Made by a program: the position numbers and the translations under genes. A stretch of 10,286 nucleotides of DNA from Candidatus Brocadiaceae bacterium (lineage in GTDB: Bacteria; Planctomycetota; Brocadiia; SM23-32). Positions 5,729 through 10,286 of this stretch are shown here, in pieces. How positions within the stretch are numbered: the stretch's first letter is position 1; each line of letters opens with the position of its first letter. The notes under the pieces are model-generated. The model worked only from the letters and a program-made list of their open reading frames with translations, was not told where the DNA came from and searched no databases. The DNA is taken from assembly GCA_003551785.1 (NCBI GenBank), contig PUNP01000126.1, forward strand, positions 1-10,286, given 5' to 3'.

Positions 5729-7237
5729 ATGCTAACTCCGCGCCATACCTGGATTTTAGGGATTATGCTATTCACCGCTGTTTACCTGAACGGATGCGCC
5801 GGCACTCAGCGAGATACCTGGCCTATTCTTCACAGTGAGCAGATTATTGATGCCGAAGGGCGCAAAGTGAAAAAACATGAGGTGCTCTACCCTTTCATTG
5901 AAACCCGCCGAGCACCGGATTACAACTACCTAACTATCAGACCGCTTGCTGATTATGAATCGAGCGAGGATACGGCCGTTAAGCGTCTCAGGTTTCTTTG
6001 GCCGTTAGGGCTGTTCTACCATCAGCAAGACCGCAGCAAATTGTATCGTTTTTGGCCTGTTTTCCAACATAGTCGGACGGAAGACTTTTTTACCGGACAG
6101 AGCACAACGCATGGCTGGGTTTTCCCTGTCATTTTTTGGGGACATAAGCCCGACCAGGGCCGTTATGGCGGTGTTCTGCCGGTTTTAGGAAGAACTTATG
6201 GTTTGCTGGGAGATGAGTTCTCGTGGTTCCTGTTTCCGCTCAGCTCACGGTTCAGACAAGGGCAATATGTCAGATATGACGTTTTGTGGCCTTTCTTCAG
6301 TTATGGTTCCATACCTGAAGGTGACAGTCAAGTTGTAAGAGCCTGGCCGTTATATGTGCGCAAATCTAAAGAAGAGTCCCATGAGCATAATTATTTACTG
6401 TGGCCCTTTTTTCGATGGGGAAAAGAGCATTGGGAAACAGTCGGGGGCGCTCAACGCAGGCGTGATTATGCTGCATTCCATCCCTTCTATGCTTCACAGA
6501 CCGTTGTAGATGAGGAAAATGAGGAACTGTCCCGGCAAAGACAAATACTTTTCTATAATCGCCATCATGATAACCGATGGGACGATGAAGAATATCGCAG
6601 ATGGTCGGCTTTTTTTTCGATCCTGAGACGTCAATACACCGATAGCGTCGATGAAACGCGCGTTTTCCCGCTCTATTGGCGTAGTAAACGTTTTTTATCC
6701 GGCAGTGAAAACCCGGAACACAGCGTTGAAAATTACAGATACCTCTGGCCGGTGTTCTGGCACACGAAAGATCGTTCACTGCCGGATAAGGAGCGTTCAT
6801 ATTCAGTCTTTGCACCGATTCTCTGGCATTACAGCACGAACTATTACGAAGAGGATGTGACCGAGCACCGCACGTCATTATGGCCTTTGTTTACCCTGAA
6901 ATATGGCAGACCGAATTCCTTGAGTTTTTACATTCTGAGTCACGGATGGGGTGAGCCTGACAGCGGGTATAAACGGATATATCGTCCGTTTTTTGAATTT
7001 TACCGTTATAAACGTGAGCCGGACGGCAGCAGGATCACAAGGCTTTTGTGGCGTCTATATTACCATGAAAGGGGGCCCGAAGGCAGAAAATTAAGCGTCC
7101 CTTTGCTTTTCTCTTACGAGAGTTCGTTATCTGAAGAAACGGAAAGTTTTCAGCGTACATTTTCCTTCCTCCGGGGACTTCTGCAGTATAATAGAGACAC
7201 TGATGGAGGGGAATTTAGCTTTTTTCAATTTTATTGA
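5729..7237 (+). CDS. Large lipoprotein with repeated Trp-Pro aromatic motifs, function unknown
   Basis: No family recognised. From the ATG at 5729 it has 502 residues; an ATG at 5711 would add six. I prefer 5729 because AGGA lies ten bases upstream of it and it gives a normal basic signal start (MLTPRHTW). A hydrophobic stretch ends in the lipobox YLNGC, so Cys23 would be lipidated. The mature part carries many copies of a [LFV][WF]P[LFV][FY] strand followed by basic or polar residues: RFLWPLG, YRFWPVF, DVLWPFF, VRAWPLY, YLLWPFF, RVFPLYW, YRYLWPVFW, TSLWPLF and YRPFFEF. It ends in FSFFQFY, an aromatic C terminus. The pattern suggests a repetitive beta structure at the outer membrane. It is followed by mlaE after 46 bases, so a role with the Mla-like transporter is a fair guess, but unproven. 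Confidence 0.85.
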   Translation: MLTPRHTWILGIMLFTAVYLNGCAGTQRDTWPILHSEQIIDAEGRKVKKHEVLYPFIETRRAPDYNYLTIRPLADYESSEDTAVKRLRFLWPLGLFYHQQDRSKLYRFWPVFQHSRTEDFFTGQSTTHGWVFPVIFWGHKPDQGRYGGVLPVLGRTYGLLGDEFSWFLFPLSSRFRQGQYVRYDVLWPFFSYGSIPEGDSQVVRAWPLYVRKSKEESHEHNYLLWPFFRWGKEHWETVGGAQRRRDYAAFHPFYASQTVVDEENEELSRQRQILFYNRHHDNRWDDEEYRRWSAFFSILRRQYTDSVDETRVFPLYWRSKRFLSGSENPEHSVENYRYLWPVFWHTKDRSLPDKERSYSVFAPILWHYSTNYYEEDVTEHRTSLWPLFTLKYGRPNSLSFYILSHGWGEPDSGYKRIYRPFFEFYRYKREPDGSRITRLLWRLYYHERGPEGRKLSVPLLFSYESSLSEETESFQRTFSFLRGLLQYNRDTDGGEFSFFQFY

Positions 7238-7257
7238 GCATTGACGCTGAGGTGCGT

Positions 7258-7281
7258 TTACAGTAAACTATCATACTGTAA
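7258..7281 (+). promoter_or_regulatory. Hairpin immediately before the mlaE-like start codon
   Basis: TTACAGTA (7258-7265) and TACTGTAA (7274-7281) are perfect 8-base inverted arms around an 8-base loop. The hairpin ends two bases before the ATG at 7284 and occupies the place where a Shine-Dalgarno should be; none is visible. It may control translation or be a protein-binding dyad. It has no T-run and so is not a terminator. Confidence 0.35.
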
Positions 7282-7283
7282 TT

Positions 7284-8045
7284 ATGAATAATAAAAAAAA
7301 ATCTTTTTGCATAGTATGCACTAATACTTATCAGGTTGCCGCTCTATTAATCAAGAGCATTGGCAATGTCCCTTATGTTTTACGTCGCAGAGAATTGCTG
7401 TATAAGCAGTTATACATGGTAGGCAACAGGAGTCTGCTCATTGTGGCCGTTATGGGGGCCTTTATAGGAATGATACTGGCTCTACAGTTAGGGTTTATAA
7501 CCCGACAGTATAATTTACAGCAGCAGATAGGTCTTATAGGCATTGCCATAGTAAAAGAATTCGGGCCTGTCATTACTGCGTTTATATTGTCGGGGCGGAT
7601 CGGGAGCTCTTATGCTGCAGAAATCGGCACAATGAAGGTTTATGAGGAAGTCGATGCCCTGACGGTTATGGGAGTTAATCCTGTAGCCTATCTGGCTTCT
7701 CCACGGCTTTTAGCGTGTATTATTATGCTGCCTATTTTAACTATTTATGCTGATTTTCTTGCTATGCTGGGTGGGGCTCTTGTCGCCAGAACTTATGTTG
7801 GCGTCGGTTATGACCGATTTTTCCAGGTTTTCTTTCAATATATTACATTTGCCGATGTCTGGCGCTCAATGGTGAAAACATTGTGTTTTGGTGTTATAAT
7901 AGCCATTACCGGATGCTATTTCGGATTTAAAACGAGCGGCGGGGCCGAAGGTGTCGGTCGCAGCACAACCTCCAGTGTAGTTTGGGCACTGCTGAGCGTG
8001 TTAGTCGCTGATTATTTTATCGAAAGAGTGCTATTGGGAATATAA
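7284..8045 (+). CDS. mlaE: MlaE-family ABC transporter permease
   Basis: An inner-membrane permease of the MlaE/YrbE family, which moves phospholipids between the membranes together with an MlaF ATPase and an MCE (MlaD) hexamer. The 253 residues include the interface helix near 28-48, GAFIGMILALQLG (58-70), the signature KEFGPVITAFILSGRIGSSYAAEIGTMKVYEEVDAL as a run from 91 to 126, MGVNPVAYLASPRLLA (129-144), and hydrophobic helices near 50-72, 95-110, 143-167, 200-215 and 231-250. Length is standard. The ATG has no visible ribosome binding site and follows a hairpin. It is 25 bases ahead of the MlaD-like gene. The order E-D without an ATPase gene between or after is unusual. The symbol is by family; orthology to E. 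coli mlaE is not proven. Confidence 0.93.
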   Translation: MNNKKKSFCIVCTNTYQVAALLIKSIGNVPYVLRRRELLYKQLYMVGNRSLLIVAVMGAFIGMILALQLGFITRQYNLQQQIGLIGIAIVKEFGPVITAFILSGRIGSSYAAEIGTMKVYEEVDALTVMGVNPVAYLASPRLLACIIMLPILTIYADFLAMLGGALVARTYVGVGYDRFFQVFFQYITFADVWRSMVKTLCFGVIIAITGCYFGFKTSGGAEGVGRSTTSSVVWALLSVLVADYFIERVLLGI

Positions 8046-8070
8046 TTTCCATTTGATTTAGAGGGTCAAA

Positions 8071-9081
8071 ATGCAAACAAAAAAAGTATTAATTGGCTTC
8101 CTGTTATTGGGTGCTTTAGTTATTTTTGCCCTGTCAACTTTTTATATAGAGAATTGGCATTTTTATGTTCAGGAAGGGTACCGGATAAGTGCTCGGTTTG
8201 AACGCGCTTTGGAACTCAGTTCCGGTGATGAAGTGCGAATTGCCGGTGTTGATGTTGGTCGGGTACATAATATATCGGTGGAACCTCATAAAGAATTGCC
8301 GGTTAAAGTCTCTATGTGGATTCGTAAGGATGTTGATGTCCGGGAACAGGACATTGCCGTAATAAGAATGAGGAGTATTTTTGGCGGGAGTTTCCTTGAA
8401 ATCGAGCGGGTCGACAGTACAGTGGCTCAGCTGGAGGAAGGTGGCACAATCGCGTTGACAAGAGTCAGTAACAGCATTCCCGAAATTATTGAAAAGAGCG
8501 ATCTTGTTCTTGAGGAAGCGCTCGGTGCTGTTGATGATTCCCGTCAGGCACTGAATAATATAGCGCTTATCAGCGAACGTCTGGAGCGGGGTGAAGGCAC
8601 TATTGGCAAATTGTTGCGCGATGATTCGGCCTATTATGAGCTGACCGCCGCTTTAGAGGGTGCAGGCAACACACTGGAAGGACTGTCCCGGGTTACCGAA
8701 TCGGTACAAAAGGGGCATGGCATTTTAGGACGCCTGATATCCGATGAAGATTGGGCTGAAAGATTTGCTGATACAGTTGACGGCAGCGGAAAATTCGCCA
8801 AAATGCTTGGGGAATTGGCTGATGATTTCCCGGAAAGTTCATTGGGAAGGTTAGCTTCCGATGATGAAATGTATGTGAAACTGGAAAGTACTCTCCATGA
8901 ATTAGAATCTGCAATAATTGAAGTTTCAAGAGGAGAAGGGACGATGGGGCGTCTGATAAGTGACCCCGAACTTTATGATAAAGTTAACGCTACGGTTGAT
9001 GGTGTGCAGCAAATCATTAATGAATACAGAGAACAATCCCCGATTTTAACGTTTACCGGAGCTGTCTTTGGTGCTATGTGA
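8071..9081 (+). CDS. mlaD: MlaD-like MCE-domain protein with four C-terminal repeats
   Basis: The periplasmic substrate-binding component of an MCE lipid transporter. An N-terminal transmembrane anchor (about 6-24) is followed by one MCE domain (about 37-115). The MCE domain includes ISARFERALELSSGDEVRIAGVDVGRV (from 39) and the hallmark MRSIFGGSFLEIE near 100-112. The rest (135-320) is alpha-helical and holds four copies of a unit containing G-x-G-[TI]-x-G-[RK]-L-x-x-D. They are centred on GTIGKLLRDD (176-185), GILGRLISDE (217-226), SSLGRLASDD (256-265) and GTMGRLISDP (290-299), about 34-41 residues apart. Similar repeats are known in other MCE proteins. A GAGGG lies five bases before the ATG. 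At 336 residues it is much longer than E. coli MlaD (about 180), matching the extended-tail class. Confidence 0.93.
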   Translation: MQTKKVLIGFLLLGALVIFALSTFYIENWHFYVQEGYRISARFERALELSSGDEVRIAGVDVGRVHNISVEPHKELPVKVSMWIRKDVDVREQDIAVIRMRSIFGGSFLEIERVDSTVAQLEEGGTIALTRVSNSIPEIIEKSDLVLEEALGAVDDSRQALNNIALISERLERGEGTIGKLLRDDSAYYELTAALEGAGNTLEGLSRVTESVQKGHGILGRLISDEDWAERFADTVDGSGKFAKMLGELADDFPESSLGRLASDDEMYVKLESTLHELESAIIEVSRGEGTMGRLISDPELYDKVNATVDGVQQIINEYREQSPILTFTGAVFGAM

Positions 9082-9125
9082 AAATATCCTTACTTTTGAT
9101 ATCCTGATGAAAATAGGAGGCTGTA

Positions 9126-9299
9126 ATGAAATTCAGATTGGCCGGAAAAATTATTTGTGGCAGTTTTTGCGTCATATTCGTCATCTTAGCTTTAATTTAC
9201 GGCAGCAACCTCAGGGCGGAAGAGCATATTCTAAGAGGTATCCTTTTCGCCGTTTTATCGCTGACTTCTGCCACCGGCTATCGTTATTTCGAATATTGA
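9126..9299 (+). CDS. Small two-helix membrane protein (57 residues)
   Basis: A short gene starting MKFRLAGKIICG and ending GYRYFEY. AGGAGG (9115-9120), with the perfect five-base spacing before the ATG, is the strongest ribosome binding site in the window. Two hydrophobic segments lie at about 9-26 (IICGSFCVIFVILALIYG) and 39-50 (ILFAVLSLTSAT), joined by a short polar loop (SNLRAEEHILRG). It starts 44 bases after the mlaD-like stop on the same strand and is likely the last gene of the operon. No family is recognised. An overlapping frame with a TTG start (9068-9331) is less likely, as it has no comparable start signal. It may be an accessory subunit of the transporter, but that rests only on position. 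Confidence 0.7.
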   Translation: MKFRLAGKIICGSFCVIFVILALIYGSNLRAEEHILRGILFAVLSLTSATGYRYFEY

Positions 9300-9328
9300 A
9301 CCCCGGAATTCGTCAGGAGACTTTATTG

Positions 9329-9348
9329 TAAACAGGTTTAAACAGGTT
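9329..9348. repeat. Short tandem duplication of TAAACAGGTT
   Basis: The decamer TAAACAGGTT occurs twice in direct tandem at 9329-9338 and 9339-9348, in the 78-base gap between the convergent small membrane protein and STAS genes. No terminator hairpin is clear in this gap for either direction. Confidence 0.5.
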
Positions 9349-9377
9349 TTATTCAGCGCTAAGTTACCCCACACGTT

Positions 9378-9755
9378 TTATTCGGAATAGTTTACTTTTT
9401 TCGCTTCTCCGACAGACTCATATATAGGAAGCAGTTTATCTAGTTTGGTTAAACGAAAAAGGTCTTCAATCAATGGCTGAGGCTTGACTATAGCCACGTT
9501 ACACAAATTGTCTTTTTTAGTTTGCCGATACGCTCGCATTATTTGTCCCAGTCCCGAGGACCCCATGTAATACACCTCGCTCAAGTCAAAAATAACTTTT
9601 TTCGGGTCTGAGTCTTCCAAAGTTTCATCTAACTGGCTGCTCAAAACATCAGCAGCTATTTCATCTATATGGCCGGTTAACGTCACAATAGCAGTGTCAT
9701 CCACTATTTCGATTTTGATATCCGATGCCTTTTTACTGTAAAAATTAGGTTTCAT
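9378..9755 (-). CDS. STAS-domain anti-sigma factor antagonist (RsbV/SpoIIAA-like)
   Basis: A 125-residue single STAS domain. It has the usual strand pattern: IVDDTAIVTLTGHIDEIAADVL (17-38) and KKVIFDLSEVYYMGSSGLGQIMRAYRQ (52-78). The Ser at the start of helix alpha2 (S66 in MGSSGLG) is the residue phosphorylated by the kinase in SpoIIAA/RsbV. The usual preceding Asp is Gly here, which occurs in family members. It follows the HATPase gene by 40 bases on the same strand, and the two should work as a partner-switching pair: the kinase phosphorylates Ser, and the unphosphorylated form releases a target. The start ATG has only a weak AGGG upstream. Nearness to mlaE/mlaD raises MlaB as an alternative, but orientation and the HATPase neighbour favour a regulatory role. 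Confidence 0.9.
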   Translation of the reverse strand: MKPNFYSKKASDIKIEIVDDTAIVTLTGHIDEIAADVLSSQLDETLEDSDPKKVIFDLSEVYYMGSSGLGQIMRAYRQTKKDNLCNVAIVKPQPLIEDLFRLTKLDKLLPIYESVGEAKKVNYSE

Positions 9756-9795
9756 GATCTAAAATACCCTGATGAAAAAGCGTGGAATAAACGGT

Positions 9796-10286
9796 TTAGG
9801 TCTTAGCCCATGGGGCAAATTTTGTTAAAACTACCTTGTTTCCTTTATCATTGAACTCTATTTTATCCATATAAGCCCTGATCAGATACAGACCACGACC
9901 GGAATCCGCCTGTATACGTTCCGGGTGCAAAGGGTCGGGGACATCATCGGGATTAAAACCGGCCCCCTCATCTTCAATGGAAATGGTTAATTTATGTGAA
10001 TCGATTTCAAAATCGACAAAAATACTTTTTGTGCTGTCGAGTTTATTACCGTGTTTAATCGCATTTATTAATGCTTCTTCTAATGCAAGCTTGATACCGA
10101 AGAGTACCCTTTCCCCATATCCTTTTGCAATAAGAACGGGCAATAAAGTGTCTTCCACACGGCTGATTTCAGTTGGCAAACTGCTTATTCGTAATGATTT
10201 TTTATTAGACTTTCCTCGCATCAGCTGAGCGCCAAGTATAAGCATGTCATCTTCATGCCTTTCCTCCAGCCTGGAGGAAATTTGCC
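9796..10286 (-). CDS. HATPase anti-sigma-type kinase domain, probably the C-terminal part of a PP2C-HATPase fusion (partial)
   Basis: The frame is open to the window edge, so the ATG at 10245 is probably not the real start. The first visible residues (QISSRLEERHEDDMLILGAQL) resemble the end of a SpoIIE/RsbU-type phosphatase domain, where a DDxTLLVL-like strand is usual. About 15 residues later comes a RsbW/SpoIIAB-type HATPase: N-box EEALINAIKHGNKL, ATP-binding DEGAGFNP and GRGLYLIRAYMD, then a short tail ending PWAKT. The HATPase would phosphorylate a STAS partner (probably the next gene, 40 bases downstream), and a phosphatase half would reverse it. Alternatively the gene starts at ATG 10245 (149 residues) or 10221; neither has a good ribosome binding site. 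The fused reading is inference from about 20 residues. Confidence 0.85.
   Translation of the reverse strand, partial: QISSRLEERHEDDMLILGAQLMRGKSNKKSLRISSLPTEISRVEDTLLPVLIAKGYGERVLFGIKLALEEALINAIKHGNKLDSTKSIFVDFEIDSHKLTISIEDEGAGFNPDDVPDPLHPERIQADSGRGLYLIRAYMDKIEFNDKGNKVVLTKFAPWAKT

Noticed and set aside
6366..6878. 170-codon minus-strand frame inside the lipoprotein gene
   Set aside because: It is fully antisense to a frame with a clear signal peptide and repeated motifs, and has no recognisable domain or start signal.
9068..9331. 87-codon plus-strand frame overlapping the end of mlaD
   Set aside because: TTG start with no good ribosome binding site and no clear hydrophobic or domain pattern; the overlapping 57-codon frame has AGGAGG and two membrane segments.
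9378..9755. STAS protein as MlaB, completing an Mla complex with mlaE and mlaD
   Set aside because: It is on the opposite strand, keeps the phosphorylatable Ser motif and follows an RsbW-like HATPase gene by 40 bases, so a partner-switching role fits better. Not excluded.
10260..10280. Perfect inverted repeat with 10-base arms around one base
   Set aside because: It lies inside an open coding frame; with a one-base centre it makes only a short hairpin and has no T-run, so I do not call it a terminator.

Overview
The window looks like a chromosomal stretch from an AT-leaning, Gram-negative, probably anaerobic bacterium. An outer-envelope toolkit (OmpA-type lipoprotein, an MlaE/MlaD-like lipid transport pair, a second large lipoprotein) shows a diderm cell. 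The electron transfer flavoprotein and the phosphatase/kinase/STAS signalling genes would fit the PVC group (Kiritimatiellota/Lentisphaerota-like) or a neighbouring phylum. That placement is inference from gene content, not from a marker gene.

Layout, left to right. (1) 11-865, minus strand: electron transfer flavoprotein beta subunit, with a good sigma70-like promoter at 933-961 overlapped by an 8-bp-arm dyad. (2) 866-1614: a 750-base gene-free stretch filled by two repeat structures. One is a GC-rich nested inverted repeat (about 1008-1285). The other is a small element with terminal inverted repeats (1316-1491), whose core recurs inverted at 5618-5702. (3) 4227 to 1615, minus strand: a three-gene envelope operon made of a very acidic single-pass membrane protein, an OmpA-like lipoprotein and a DUF374-type lysophospholipid acyltransferase. 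It has a promoter at 4343-4372. (4) 4785-4405, minus: a divergent HisI (phosphoribosyl-AMP cyclohydrolase) with its own promoter. (5) 4955-5584, plus: an HNH endonuclease. (6) 5729-9299, plus: a lipoprotein with repeated Trp-Pro motifs, an MlaE-like permease, an MlaD-like MCE protein with four copies of a C-terminal repeat, and a 57-residue two-helix membrane protein with a strong ribosome binding site. (7) 10286-9378, minus: the 3' part of a probable PP2C phosphatase/HATPase fusion followed by a STAS anti-anti-sigma protein.

How they fit together. Regions 3 and 6 both concern the envelope: phospholipid acylation, peptidoglycan anchoring and inter-membrane lipid transport. The Mla-like set lacks an ATPase gene in this window, so it must borrow one from elsewhere, or the ATPase is distant. 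Region 7 is a partner-switching signalling module. The nearby STAS protein is better read as RsbV-like than as MlaB. The most unusual items are the paired repeat families, the acidic membrane protein with repeated short motifs, the Trp-Pro-repeat lipoprotein beside mlaE/mlaD, and the HisI that has lost two of three metal-binding aspartates.
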